From NCBI GenBank assembly GCA_964370205.1, contig CAYJIK010000001.1:1-64000 (forward strand): 64,000 nucleotides of DNA, written 5' to 3'. Under the pieces are notes generated by a model. It saw nothing but the letters and a program-made list of their open reading frames with translations. It was not told where the DNA came from and did no database searches. This document shows positions 35,773 through 44,630 of this stretch, one piece after another (within the stretch, counting starts at the first letter, position 1; every line of letters starts with the position of its first letter). This DNA is from DAMCAP01 sp964370205. Its GTDB lineage: Bacteria; Bacillota; Clostridia; Oscillospirales; Ruminococcaceae. The position numbers were made by a program, and so were the translations under genes.

Positions 35773-36222
35773 TTGAAAGCAGTAATACAAAGAGTGAGCA
35801 GTGCCTCGGTTGAATACGACGGAGCTGTGCAGGCAGAGATTGAAAGCGGTTTTGTGGTGCTACTGGGTATTTGTCACAGTGACAACGAGCGTGTTGCGGA
35901 TGTCATGGCGGAAAAGATAAGCGGTATGCGCATTTTCACCGATGAGGGCGGAAAGTTCAACCTGTCCCTGTCTGACGTGGGCGGTGAGGTGCTACTAATC
36001 TCAAATTTCACGTTGTACGCTGACTGCAAGAAGGGCAGACGCCCCTCCTTTACCGAAGCGTCACGCCCCGAACACTCAGAACCACTCTATAACTACTTTA
36101 CCGAGCGACTGCGCCTGACCATCCCCGTCAAAACAGGCGAATTCGGCGCAGACATGAAAGTCAACATCGCAAACGACGGTCCTGTCACCATAGTGCTGGA
36201 CAGCGATACGCTTAGCATTTAA
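35773..36222 (+). CDS. dtd: D-aminoacyl-tRNA deacylase
   Basis: Dtd removes D-amino acids from tRNA. MKAVIQRVSSASVEYDG at the start, GICHSDNERVADVMAEKI and the SNFTLYADCKKGRRPSFTEA catalytic loop (the family SQFTL motif reads SNFTL), and the DMKVNIANDGPVTI motif in place of the usual NDGPVTF. TTG start; the AGAAAGGA site stands 12 bases upstream. 149 residues. Confidence 0.95.
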   Translation: MKAVIQRVSSASVEYDGAVQAEIESGFVVLLGICHSDNERVADVMAEKISGMRIFTDEGGKFNLSLSDVGGEVLLISNFTLYADCKKGRRPSFTEASRPEHSEPLYNYFTERLRLTIPVKTGEFGADMKVNIANDGPVTIVLDSDTLSI

Positions 36223-36248
36223 GTACACATGAAAGGACAGATATAGAT

Positions 36249-36893
36249 ATGGGAACACTCGGTATTAAACATCTGGCGTTAGGTATGCTCAGAACAAACT
36301 GTTATATAGTATACAGCGAGGGAAAGTGCGCTGTTATAGACCCCGGCGCACAGGCGGACAAAATTGTATCCGCCATCTCGGAAATCGGCGCAGAACCACA
36401 ATATATACTACTAACCCACCCACACTTTGACCACATAGGCGCAGTAAAAGAACTATGTGCCACATACCCTAACATTAAGGTATGCATAGGCGAGGGCGAC
36501 CTCCCCGAGTTGGAGAACGCCGCTGAGTCGTTTGCCGCCGCCGTAAAGGGAAATAGAGAAAAGTACACAGACTTCACCGCTGACATACTACTAAACGACG
36601 GTGACAGCATAGCGGTTGGTGCAGAAACATTTACAGTCATATCCACTCCCGGGCATACCCGAGCAGGCGTGTGCTACCTGTGCGGTGATGAGCTGTTCAC
36701 AGGGGACACCCTTTTCCGTGAGGAAGTGGGCAGGTGTGACCTTGTAGGCGGTGACTATCACACGATACTCCGCTCTGTAAAACGTCTTGCGGCGATGTCG
36801 GGGGAATACAACGTCTACCCGGGACACGAGGAATTTTCCACGATGTCACACGAGAGAGCGTTTAACAGGTATATAAACTCTACAGAGGTGTAG
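36249..36893 (+). CDS. MBL fold metallo-hydrolase
   Basis: A glyoxalase II-like beta-lactamase fold of 214 residues. Metal motif THPHFDHIGA near 58-67 and later STPGHTRAGVCYLC, FTGDTLFREEVGR and YPGHEE complete the zinc sites. In clostridia this gene is regularly placed between dtd and hemZ; the true substrate is unknown. GAAAGGA 11 bases before the ATG. Confidence 0.88.
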   Translation: MGTLGIKHLALGMLRTNCYIVYSEGKCAVIDPGAQADKIVSAISEIGAEPQYILLTHPHFDHIGAVKELCATYPNIKVCIGEGDLPELENAAESFAAAVKGNREKYTDFTADILLNDGDSIAVGAETFTVISTPGHTRAGVCYLCGDELFTGDTLFREEVGRCDLVGGDYHTILRSVKRLAAMSGEYNVYPGHEEFSTMSHERAFNRYINSTEV

Positions 36894-36916
36894 TCTGAAT
36901 TGAAAGGCTGATAAAT

Positions 36917-38356
36917 ATGTTGACCTGCGTGGGGCATAAGTTTCGATATGAAACAGAAAACGTAGCTAGAATATTTTTGGGGGACGGCGTGAAGTCAGAG
37001 GACACGCTGATTGTAACCGAGCTTGAGCAGTCTGTGGACTGTATCAAAGTGACGGTGACGATAAAGCTGGGAGAAGCTGAAAGGCACACCTTTGATACGC
37101 TACCAATAACGTCCACCGAAAACGACAGGGAACTTGCCCTGTGCACGCTTCTCTTTAAAGAGCTTTCTGACCTCACAGGTAAAACGCCACGTTGGGGCAT
37201 ACTCACAGGGGTTAGACCTGTACGCTTTATCCGCACCCTCCTTTCACGTGGTGTAGAGGAGGACAGCGTCAAGGAGGTCCTTAAAAACCGTTACCGTGTT
37301 GCGGACGACATGATAGAGCTTGCGCACAACATCCACGAGAGGCAGAAACTGTTCTTGCCCACCCCTAAGCTGTCCGAGATAAGCATATACATCGGTATAC
37401 CGTTCTGCCCGACAATCTGTAGCTACTGCTCATTTGTATCACAAGCAGTGGGACGTGCCGGAGAGCAGATCGAGCAGTACTTAACCTGTCTAAAAAAGGA
37501 AATAGAGCATACCGCACAGCTTGTTACGGCACTAGGTCTTACCGTCAAGACAGTATACATAGGCGGAGGCACTCCAACCTCGATAACCGCACATCAGCTG
37601 GACCAACTTTTGAGAACAATAGAAAAAAACTTTGACCTTTCCACCACTGTGGAATACACGATAGAAGCAGGTAGAGCGGATACAATAGACTACGATAAAC
37701 TTATGGTAATAAAGAACTCCGCCGCCACAAGAATTAGCATAAACCCACAGAGCCTAAACGATGACGTCTTAAAAATTGCAGGCAGAAACCACACCGCCGA
37801 AGACGTTTTCCATGTGTACAACCTCGCAAGAAAGATAGGTGTCGGAGCAATAAACATGGACATCATAGCAGGACTTTACGGTGATAGCGTCCAAAGCTTC
37901 TGCGACACTGTAGATAAAATCGCAGAGCTACGCCCCGAAAATGTCACCGTACACACCCTCACAGTAAAGCGAGCCTCAAGAATTAACATGGAAAAACTAC
38001 CAACTCTAAGCGAAAACGACACCGAAACTATGGTAGACTATGCAAGGAGAACGCTAACACACTCAGCGTATTCCCCTTACTATATGTATAGGCAAAAGAG
38101 CACTGTAAACAACCTCGAAAACATCGGCTACACGCTTGACGGCTTTGAAGGGCTTTACAATGTTTACATAATGGATGAAACGCACAGCATACTGTCACTG
38201 GGAGCAGGTGGTATAACAAAGCTGTGCTTACCTGACGGTTCATATATAGAGCGTGTCCAAAACTTCAAATACTCGTTTGAATATATATCACGATTTGACG
38301 AAATCATTGAGAGAAAAACCAAAATTACCGAGTTTTACAAAAGGCATCTGTTATAA
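36917..38356 (+). CDS. hemZ: HemZ-type radical SAM coproporphyrinogen dehydrogenase
   Basis: A radical SAM protein of 479 residues. The iron-sulfur cysteines are C164, C168 and C171 (FCPTICSYCSF), followed by YIGGGTPTS, the HemN/HemZ feature. The N-terminal 150 residues are specific to the HemZ branch, and the order relA-dtd-MBL-hemZ is the standard one. Coproporphyrinogen oxidation activity in HemZ proteins is not certain, and no other haem gene is nearby. The hisS/aspS genes that often follow are absent. Confidence 0.85.
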   Translation: MLTCVGHKFRYETENVARIFLGDGVKSEDTLIVTELEQSVDCIKVTVTIKLGEAERHTFDTLPITSTENDRELALCTLLFKELSDLTGKTPRWGILTGVRPVRFIRTLLSRGVEEDSVKEVLKNRYRVADDMIELAHNIHERQKLFLPTPKLSEISIYIGIPFCPTICSYCSFVSQAVGRAGEQIEQYLTCLKKEIEHTAQLVTALGLTVKTVYIGGGTPTSITAHQLDQLLRTIEKNFDLSTTVEYTIEAGRADTIDYDKLMVIKNSAATRISINPQSLNDDVLKIAGRNHTAEDVFHVYNLARKIGVGAINMDIIAGLYGDSVQSFCDTVDKIAELRPENVTVHTLTVKRASRINMEKLPTLSENDTETMVDYARRTLTHSAYSPYYMYRQKSTVNNLENIGYTLDGFEGLYNVYIMDETHSILSLGAGGITKLCLPDGSYIERVQNFKYSFEYISRFDEIIERKTKITEFYKRHLL

Positions 38357-38377
38357 TCCAGATAACTATATTTTTTG

Positions 38378-38426
38378 AAAGGGCGGTGAACGTCGGTTCT
38401 CGGCAACGAGTCCCGATAAATTTATG
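38378..38426 (+). promoter_or_regulatory. SD, GCAA-tetraloop hairpin and distant start of the zinc-ribbon gene
   Basis: AAAGGGCGGTG (38378-38388) is the only SD, about 35-40 bases before ATG 38424. Between them TCGG (38393-38396) pairs with CCGA (38413-38416) and CTCG (38399-38402) pairs with CGAG (38407-38410) over a GCAA loop; TT and TC form an internal loop. Folding leaves about 11 bases between GGTG and ATG. No start codon occurs in frame within the hairpin. Confidence 0.55.
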
Positions 38427-38852
38427 TCAGACTTTAATAGTGTTTTTTCAAAGGTTAAGCATATTGTCAATGCAGCAGGGAGAGGTACATCAGTTGCGGT
38501 TGAAATTTCAAAGCTTAATCTTAAAATTATGCAGGTTAATACAATGCTCCAGAGCACGTATGAGCGTATAGGTACGCTTTACTACGAACAGGAGCGTAAA
38601 GGCGTGAATAACAGCGACAAGCTCACATTATGCGCTCTCGAAGTGGATGACATGCTGTTAGAGCTTGCTGATTTGGGCGAGAAGATAGCGGTACTAAAGC
38701 GTGGCGTAATTTGCCCCAAATGCAGGACAGTAAACCCAACTCATTCGGGGTACTGTTCACGTTGTGGCGCAAACATTGCTAAGGCAACCAAACCGGATGA
38801 CCAAGCTGAAGAAGCCACCTTTATAGTGACATTTCCACCCGATAATGACTAA
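38424..38852 (+). CDS. coiled-coil protein with C-terminal zinc ribbon
   Basis: A 142-residue protein: an amphipathic helical N-terminal part (about 10-90) and a zinc ribbon C-P-K-C ... C-S-R-C near residues 94-112 (CPKCRTVNPTHSGYCSRCG). The tail is acidic and disordered. No enzyme motif is seen. It heads the cluster with MazG-like, DUF2974 and TPM proteins, of which two others also carry zinc ribbons. Function unknown. Confidence 0.75.
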   Translation: MSDFNSVFSKVKHIVNAAGRGTSVAVEISKLNLKIMQVNTMLQSTYERIGTLYYEQERKGVNNSDKLTLCALEVDDMLLELADLGEKIAVLKRGVICPKCRTVNPTHSGYCSRCGANIAKATKPDDQAEEATFIVTFPPDND

Positions 38853-38879
38853 TAACCCACAGTTATGAAGAGGTAACAG

Positions 38880-39236
38880 ATGAACGATAAAGACACCACC
38901 ATCGAACAGCTACGCTGTCATATCTTGAAGTTTTGCGAAGAAAGGCAGTGGACAACCGCAGACGGTGACAACCCGAAAAACCTGTCCATGGCGCTGTCGG
39001 TGGAGGTAGCGGAACTACTTGAAATCTTCACATGGACACACTCGGATAAGATGGCAACGCTGACAGAGGACGCACCGACCTTCCTACATATCAAAGAGGA
39101 GGTAGCGGACATTTTTTGGTATCTACTCAGATTTTGTTCCGTGATGGGTATCGACCTTTCCGAGGCTGTAGAGCAAAAGACACACAAAAACGCTGTGAAA
39201 TACCCTGTGAAACCACCACAAATGTCAAACAGCTAA
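38880..39236 (+). CDS. MazG-like nucleotide pyrophosphohydrolase
   Basis: 118 residues with the MazG-like fold: WTTADGDNPKNLSMALSVEVAELLEIF, then EEVADIFWYLLRFC, giving the E-x-x-E and E-x-x-D metal-binding residues. This size and pattern match the short MazG-like/dCTPase-type family that degrades abnormal dNTPs. GAAGAGG precedes ATG; it overlaps nothing and sits 27 bases after the zinc-ribbon gene. Confidence 0.88.
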   Translation: MNDKDTTIEQLRCHILKFCEERQWTTADGDNPKNLSMALSVEVAELLEIFTWTHSDKMATLTEDAPTFLHIKEEVADIFWYLLRFCSVMGIDLSEAVEQKTHKNAVKYPVKPPQMSNS

Positions 39237-39280
39237 CAGAGTGCACCATATCCAACCTCCACGAAAGGGGCAGAATAACA

Positions 39281-40573
39281 GTGCCGAACATGATTGACTA
39301 TGTTCGAGAAGTCGGACATCTTACTTTTAAGAAGCTGCCCTTTAACGCAGCGGACAGCTTGGTAATTACACAGTTTGCTTATCTGAACTTTGAGCTCACG
39401 CCTCTTTGTAGTAGTGAGAACGATATAAAAATTGCACTTAGCTCGCTTGGCGGTTTGGAGCAGTTTGAAAAGCTTTTCACAAGCGCTTATAACCCCGTCG
39501 AAACAGAGCGACTTTACCAAACCGCAATGGTGACAGAGAGATATAAAAATCTCTATGCCACCAAATATGTCAACATAGTGGACAGCGACAAAGAGTGCCA
39601 GTTTTCCGCAATTTTGATAACGGAAGATGACGGTATAGAATATGTAGCGTTCAGGGGGACAGACTCCAGCTTGGTTGGTTGGAAAGAAAACTTTATGCTG
39701 TCCTTTTCCGAGAGTATACCGTCACAAAGCCTTGCAGTCGATTACCTAAACTCCCTCGGTGATATCCTGAATGAAAACATCATAATTGGCGGACATTCAA
39801 AGGGCGGCAACCTTGCCATTTATGCTGCAGCACGGTGTAGGGATGATATCAAAGCTAAAATCTGTGTTATCTACGACCATGACGGCCCCGGTTTTTACGG
39901 TTCTTTTTTGCAGTCACCTGACTTTTTAGCAATTCAGCATAAAATCCATACAACACTACCACAGACGGCGGTAATAAGTCTAATGCTACCCAAGACCGAT
40001 TGCTATCACGTTGTAAAAAGTAATGCATTTTCCGTCTTTCAACATGACCCTTACTCCTGGCAGACGGACAGCAAAGGCTTTATATACATGAGCGACATAA
40101 ACCTCGGTGCATTGGCTTTTAAAGACAGTGCCACTCATTTAATGAAGACCATACCCGCCGAACAAAGACAGTCGGTGGTTAATATATTGTTCAGATTGAT
40201 GGGCGAAGCAGAGGGTAAGACCATCAAAGAAATCCAACAACACTGGCGAAAAAACCTCTATGTACTGACCAAAGCGCTAATAGACCTTAGCGAAGAGGAA
40301 CGACATGAAGTTATAAGCACATTACAGCTAATCTTCATGACAACACTAAAGTCAAGGATGTACGGCGGCAGGGAATACGTCAAGTGCAACGGTTGCGGAA
40401 GCTACCTGCGCAGTGACCAAGCCGTACCGCTTGTCTGCAAAAACTGTCAGGCACCGCTTGAAAGGCACAAGGTTCTCGGATCAGGTATGGGTGATATGAT
40501 CGCTAAAAGATTAAATATACGACGCCGTAATGTAACCTCAGCAGGGGAGAACGGTGCGAATGATAAAGCTTAG
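39281..40573 (+). CDS. DUF2974 (Mbeg1-like) lipase-type hydrolase with C-terminal zinc ribbon
   Basis: 430 residues. GTG 39281 after CGAAAGGGG (10-base spacing) was chosen rather than a longer frame that overlaps mazG. The serine-hydrolase elbow GGHSKGGNLAIYA lies near residues 168-180, in a DUF2974 fold found in lipase-like proteins. The C-terminus carries CNGCGSYLRSDQAVPLVCKNC, a zinc ribbon, near residues 367-388. No signal peptide. Substrate unknown; membership of a zinc-ribbon cluster is notable. Confidence 0.8.
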   Translation: MPNMIDYVREVGHLTFKKLPFNAADSLVITQFAYLNFELTPLCSSENDIKIALSSLGGLEQFEKLFTSAYNPVETERLYQTAMVTERYKNLYATKYVNIVDSDKECQFSAILITEDDGIEYVAFRGTDSSLVGWKENFMLSFSESIPSQSLAVDYLNSLGDILNENIIIGGHSKGGNLAIYAAARCRDDIKAKICVIYDHDGPGFYGSFLQSPDFLAIQHKIHTTLPQTAVISLMLPKTDCYHVVKSNAFSVFQHDPYSWQTDSKGFIYMSDINLGALAFKDSATHLMKTIPAEQRQSVVNILFRLMGEAEGKTIKEIQQHWRKNLYVLTKALIDLSEEERHEVISTLQLIFMTTLKSRMYGGREYVKCNGCGSYLRSDQAVPLVCKNCQAPLERHKVLGSGMGDMIAKRLNIRRRNVTSAGENGANDKA

Positions 40574-40588
40574 AAAGAGGATTTTACC

Positions 40589-42382
40589 ATGGACGTGTTA
40601 AATTATACCTGCCCCAACTGCGGAGCAACATTAGCATATGACTATAAGACAGGTAAGCTCAGTTGCGCTCACTGCGGTTATGAAGGTGATATCACTGAGC
40701 AAACTACTGAACAGCTTGGAGAGGCGAGTGCAAACGGCGGAGGTGTCGGTACGCTGACCGGAGAAGGTCTGCTAAGCTACACCTGTAGCCGCTGTGGTGG
40801 AGAGATATTGGTGACGGAAGACGTTTTGTCCACCACCTGTATCTACTGCGGTAATCAGACGATGATCCCGGGTAATCTCGAGGAGGAGTTTACACCAAAT
40901 TACATAATCGGGTTCAAACACGGGAAAGACGAGCTGGAGCAGGCGTTTCTCGCCATGAAGAAAAAGAGAATACTTGCTCCTTCAATATTCTTTACCCCTC
41001 AGACTATCGACAAGACAAAGGGGATTTACGTCCCGCACTACCTTTTTGACTGCGATGCTGATGGTAGCATAACAGCGAGTGCGACAAAGGTGCGCAGATG
41101 GTCTGACTCGAAGTACAACTACACGGAAACCTCCCACTACCATGTAGAGCGAGGTGGAAGTGCCAGTTACGTCGCAATACCTGTGGACGGCTCTACAAAG
41201 TTTGACGACGCCATGATGGACACGGTAGGCACGTTTGACATGTCTGGGCTCACCGACTTTAACTATGCATATCTACCCGGTTACATTTCACACCACCCCG
41301 ACCAAAAGGCGGACGAGGTAGACGACAGAGCAAAGCTGAGAGCGAAAAACTCGCTGAAAGATCGCCTTCGTGCTGACGCACTTGGATACACAACTGTCAC
41401 AGTTACATCGGATAATATAGATGTAGGCATTAAAAACACTTCTATTGCACTGCTCCCTGTGTGGACATTAACGACTGTCTTCAACAAAAAGCCGTATCGT
41501 TTTGCGATGAACGGCCAGTCAGGGGTGCTTGTGGGAAGCACTCCGATTTCAGTATTAAAGAGCATACTTTGTTTTGTGCTGTCCTTTTTAATAACGCTCA
41601 TACCTGTACAAATCGGTATAATGCTTTTTGCCGACAACCCTGAGTATGTCCCACTTGAAGAACTCCGTACACACCAGATAGCAACACACTACCCACTTCA
41701 AGACACCTCACAAAAAATATACGATTACGCCGACCTTTTAACCCCTTCGGAAGAAGCAGAGTTAGCGGTAAGCATCTCAGAATTTAACGTTGCGAGTGAA
41801 CTGGACATGGTTGTACTCACCACCGAGGACACCATGGGCTACTACATCGAAACATACGCGCTCGACTTTTTCGATTACTCAGGCTTTGGTTTTGGCGAGT
41901 ATAGTTCAGGCGTGATTCTTGCTGTTAACATGACAGATAGGCAGGTTGCTATCATGGGGTCAGGCGAGGCGGCATTTGTGTTTGACTACGAAACGGCAGA
42001 GGTTATGCTTGACACGATAGCGCCACTACTGACCGGTGGTTATTACTCTGCCGCCGCCGAAGCGTTTGTCACTGAAGCGACAGAACATGCAGGGACACCT
42101 TTTACAAGAACGTTCCGTGACATTTGGGTTGCTCTGCTGGTTGCACTGCTGGTGTCAGTTCCGCTGACAGGCACACTGATGTATGCCTCGTACGGCAAGG
42201 TGAAGTTAGCCACAGAAGCGGCAAACTTCCAAGTACAGGGTAGCTTACATATACCGCACCGAGTGGACAGATTTTTACGCCGTTCTGTCAGCAAGAGTTC
42301 AAGAAGTTCTTCAAGCAGTGGAGGTGGCGGAGGTGGCGGTTCTTCCGGCCGTAGCGGTGGAGGAAGCAGCCGAGGTTTCTAA
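40589..42382 (+). CDS. zinc-ribbon protein with extracytoplasmic TPM domain and Gly-Ser tail
   Basis: 597 residues. Two zinc ribbons lead (CPNCGATLAYDYKTGKLSCAHCG near 5-29 and CSRCGGEILVTEDVLSTTCIYCG near 63-88). A membrane segment near 320-345 is followed by a TPM/TLP18.3 domain (about 365-510; YDYADLLTPSEEAELA, YSSGVILAVNM), a second membrane segment near 515-535 and a tail of Gly/Ser and Arg. The TPM domain would thus lie outside the cell and the ribbons inside. Role unknown. Confidence 0.8.
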   Translation: MDVLNYTCPNCGATLAYDYKTGKLSCAHCGYEGDITEQTTEQLGEASANGGGVGTLTGEGLLSYTCSRCGGEILVTEDVLSTTCIYCGNQTMIPGNLEEEFTPNYIIGFKHGKDELEQAFLAMKKKRILAPSIFFTPQTIDKTKGIYVPHYLFDCDADGSITASATKVRRWSDSKYNYTETSHYHVERGGSASYVAIPVDGSTKFDDAMMDTVGTFDMSGLTDFNYAYLPGYISHHPDQKADEVDDRAKLRAKNSLKDRLRADALGYTTVTVTSDNIDVGIKNTSIALLPVWTLTTVFNKKPYRFAMNGQSGVLVGSTPISVLKSILCFVLSFLITLIPVQIGIMLFADNPEYVPLEELRTHQIATHYPLQDTSQKIYDYADLLTPSEEAELAVSISEFNVASELDMVVLTTEDTMGYYIETYALDFFDYSGFGFGEYSSGVILAVNMTDRQVAIMGSGEAAFVFDYETAEVMLDTIAPLLTGGYYSAAAEAFVTEATEHAGTPFTRTFRDIWVALLVALLVSVPLTGTLMYASYGKVKLATEAANFQVQGSLHIPHRVDRFLRRSVSKSSRSSSSSGGGGGGGSSGRSGGGSSRGF

Positions 42383-42403
42383 CAGTTAAAGCAGGGTTAA
42401 CTG
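42383..42403 (+). terminator. weak hairpin after the TPM gene
   Basis: CAGTTAA and TTAACTG pair over 7 bases around AGCAGGG, then CTCCGATTTT. A short, weak terminator candidate. Confidence 0.35.
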
Positions 42404-42486
42404 CTCCGATTTTCACACATTCTTATTAAACAGGACATATTTTATAAAAAAATGTGATATTTTTACCGTAAATACTGCTAAAAATA

Positions 42487-42515
42487 TTGACTTTTTGCGA
42501 CAAAAAGAACATAAT
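42487..42515 (+). promoter_or_regulatory. sigma-A promoter of sepF
   Basis: TTGACT (42487-42492), 17-base spacer, CATAAT (42510-42515). The sepF start is 68 bases further on. Confidence 0.7.
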
Positions 42516-42582
42516 AAGAGTGTATATATTGCTAAAGTGCTTTTATTGGTAAAGCATTAATAATAAGGGATGGAGAATAGCT

Positions 42583-43068
42583 ATGGAACTATTTGATAAG
42601 ATCAAGGAATTTATCGGAGTCCCAAACGATGAGTTTGATGAAGACGATGAAAATGTTGTTCGCATATCCGACCCCGACTCTTCACGTATACATACACGTG
42701 TTGGTAAGGGCGGCGGTTTCCCCGAGGCTGAGCATGTGAAAACACCTACTGTCGAGACACGCCAGAAGGTGGTAAATCTAGCATCTGCCGCAAAACAGCC
42801 CTCCGTTGTACTTGTTAGACCGGAGCGTTTTGAAGAGTCAAACAGTGTCGCTGATCATCTAAACGATAAGCACACAGTAATACTAAATCTGGAAGCCACC
42901 AACAAAGAAACCGCTCGTCGTATACTTGACTTCATAAGCGGTGTAGCCTACGCTAACAACGGACAGGTGAGCAAGGTGGCGAACAATACATTTATCATCA
43001 CACCTTTCAACGTATCATTTGAGGGTGACAGTGCAGAAGAAATAGAGCTTGGAAGCGTTTATTTCTAA
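42583..43068 (+). CDS. sepF: cell division protein SepF
   Basis: SepF binds FtsZ and the membrane at the septum. A short amphipathic N-terminus (MELFDKIKEFIGV) is followed by an acidic linker and the SepF domain from about 65 (VVLVRPERFEESNSVADHLNDKHTVILNLE...GVAYA). 161 residues. It precedes divIVA; the yggT and ylmH genes frequently found in between are absent. Confidence 0.94.
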   Translation: MELFDKIKEFIGVPNDEFDEDDENVVRISDPDSSRIHTRVGKGGGFPEAEHVKTPTVETRQKVVNLASAAKQPSVVLVRPERFEESNSVADHLNDKHTVILNLEATNKETARRILDFISGVAYANNGQVSKVANNTFIITPFNVSFEGDSAEEIELGSVYF

Positions 43069-43148
43069 AAGAATTCGCCAAAATTAAAAGGGTATTGTTT
43101 TGGGCTGCATATACACGCGCTTGAGATTTACCCGTAAAAACATAATAT

Positions 43149-43182
43149 CTACAACAGTAATCAATGACGGTTACTGTTGTAG
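43149..43182 (+). terminator. perfect inverted repeat between sepF and divIVA
   Basis: CTACAACAGTAA and TTACTGTTGTAG, 12 bases each, 10-base loop, followed by TCGTTCATTTAGTTTT. A candidate terminator of the sepF transcript, though the T-run is imperfect. Confidence 0.6.
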
Positions 43183-43261
43183 TCGTTCATTTAGTTTTGA
43201 TTAAGGCCGCAAGCTTACCGTGCAGTCGGTGTTATTAAAAGAGGGGAGTATACGCAAAACG

Positions 43262-44248
43262 ATGATAAGTCCAAAAGAGTTAAGAGATAAGGCGTTTAAA
43301 AAGTCGTTCGGTATGGGCTATAAAGCGGACGACGTACATGACTTTTTAGGGAGAGTTGCTGTAGTTCTTGAGGAGCTTATAGAAGAACGTGATGACTTAG
43401 AGCGTAAGCTTGAGGTTCTAGCGGATAAAATAGGCGAGTATCGTGAAGATCAAGAGAGTTTACGAAGTGCTCTGCTTGGCGCACAAAAGTTGGGGGACTC
43501 TGTTATTAGAGAGTCTAAGACAAAAGCCGAGATTATTATGCGTGATGCGAATATCAAGGCGGAAGTTATGATTGATAACGCAAAGCGTCAACTTGAAAAG
43601 GAACAGCAGGCGTTTGACCTTCTTCAGACACAGGTGCGTGAATTTAAGAGCGACCTGTTAAAACTGTACCGTCAGCATATAGAAACCGTCACCACAATCC
43701 CCGGAGAAACTGAAGAGCTTACGGCAATAGAAAGCACCTCAGGTAAGCAGTTAACAGGTGAACCGATGGAGAAGCTACAGCCCGAACCAAAAGCTGAACC
43801 TGTCGCCGAGCCTACTGCTCCAATGGTTGAGACAGTAACAGAAACTGTCAGAGAACAGCCTAAACCGCAGCCTGCTCCCGAGCCACCTGTACAGCAGTTT
43901 GTCCCCGACCCGACAGACACACGCCCACTATCAGAACAGCTACTCGGCAGAAGTGGAGAAAGCAAGCCACTGGTGGACGGTTGGCCGATAACTACCGAGG
44001 AAACCGAACAGCCTATCAAAACGCTTGAGGAATCAGTAGAGGACAACATTGAGGACATCATCGAAGATGAGCTCGTGTTTGGACAGATGCCTTCACTCAT
44101 TCCTAAGTCTACCCCTGAAACTGCAGAAGAAAGCGAACCGTACACCGAAGCCCCCGAGGACCCCACACCACCTAAGTTTTCATCACTTAAATTCGGTGAG
44201 GCATTCTCCATGAGCCAAGGGGACGGAGTTAGCGGCAAACCAAAATAG
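43262..44248 (+). CDS. divIVA: DivIVA-domain cell pole/septum protein
   Basis: 328 residues from ATG 43262; a GTG at 43220 would add MQSVLLKEG but has no site, whereas GAGGGGAG stands about 13 bases before the chosen start. The N-terminus MISPKELRDKAFKKSFGMGYKADDVHDFL is the DivIVA membrane-binding crescent. A coiled coil follows (35-150), then a long Pro/Glu-rich disordered tail (about 175-328, with repeated PEP/PAP stretches), longer than in Bacillus DivIVA. Proposed role: marking curved membrane at septum and poles. Confidence 0.88.
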   Translation: MISPKELRDKAFKKSFGMGYKADDVHDFLGRVAVVLEELIEERDDLERKLEVLADKIGEYREDQESLRSALLGAQKLGDSVIRESKTKAEIIMRDANIKAEVMIDNAKRQLEKEQQAFDLLQTQVREFKSDLLKLYRQHIETVTTIPGETEELTAIESTSGKQLTGEPMEKLQPEPKAEPVAEPTAPMVETVTETVREQPKPQPAPEPPVQQFVPDPTDTRPLSEQLLGRSGESKPLVDGWPITTEETEQPIKTLEESVEDNIEDIIEDELVFGQMPSLIPKSTPETAEESEPYTEAPEDPTPPKFSSLKFGEAFSMSQGDGVSGKPK

Positions 44249-44262
44249 AGATAAGAGTAACA

Positions 44263-44291
44263 AAAGCGACTGCATTTATTGTCGTCGCTTT
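44263..44291 (+). repeat. AAAGCGAC hairpin repeat, copy 1
   Basis: AAAGCGAC pairs with GTCGCTTT around a 13-base loop TGCATTTATTGTC. The second copy at 44439-44469 has the same stem and a loop differing in only two bases. Confidence 0.6.
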
Positions 44292-44438
44292 AAACTATCA
44301 CAAAGCCTCGCAGAATGAAAGTCCTTTTTATTCCTTCGGAGGGAATGGGGGCTTGGGGGCAAACCGTCAGGGTTTATCCCCCATTCAGATAACCCCGCCG
44401 TGCGGGGCTTTAGCTTGTCAAAATTTTTTCGACAAGTT

Positions 44439-44469
44439 AAAGCGACTGCATTGATTATCGTCGCTTTTT
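44439..44469 (+). terminator. AAAGCGAC hairpin repeat, copy 2, with T-run
   Basis: AAAGCGAC, loop TGCATTGATTATC, GTCGCTTT, then TT. It shows the T-run expected of an intrinsic terminator and repeats the hairpin at 44263. Confidence 0.6.
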
Positions 44470-44481
44470 ACAACTTATATT

Positions 44482-44630
44482 GTCAGTTAACTTAAAAACC
44501 ATAACGTCTTGCCGCCACAAAAGCCATCAACAACGTTTATGTGGGTTAAGCACGCAAAGTGTTTCTCTTTTGCGAACGTTTGTCAGCGTTTCTACACGGT
44601 AATTTAGTGACGGTTTTTAAGTTAGTTGAC
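44482..44630. repeat. MITE-like element with terminal inverted repeats
   Basis: The left end GTCAGTTAACTTAAAAACC (44482-44500) is complementary to the right end GGTTTTTAAGTTAGTTGAC (44612-44630) over 19 bases with two mismatches. The interior of about 110 bases has no coding frame. A TA flank on each side might be a target duplication, but this is uncertain. No homologous transposase is present in the window. Confidence 0.5.

Noticed and set aside
39116..39280. N-terminal extension of the DUF2974 gene
   Set aside because: It overlaps mazG, has no RBS and does not fit the family start; GTG 39281 has a good RBS.
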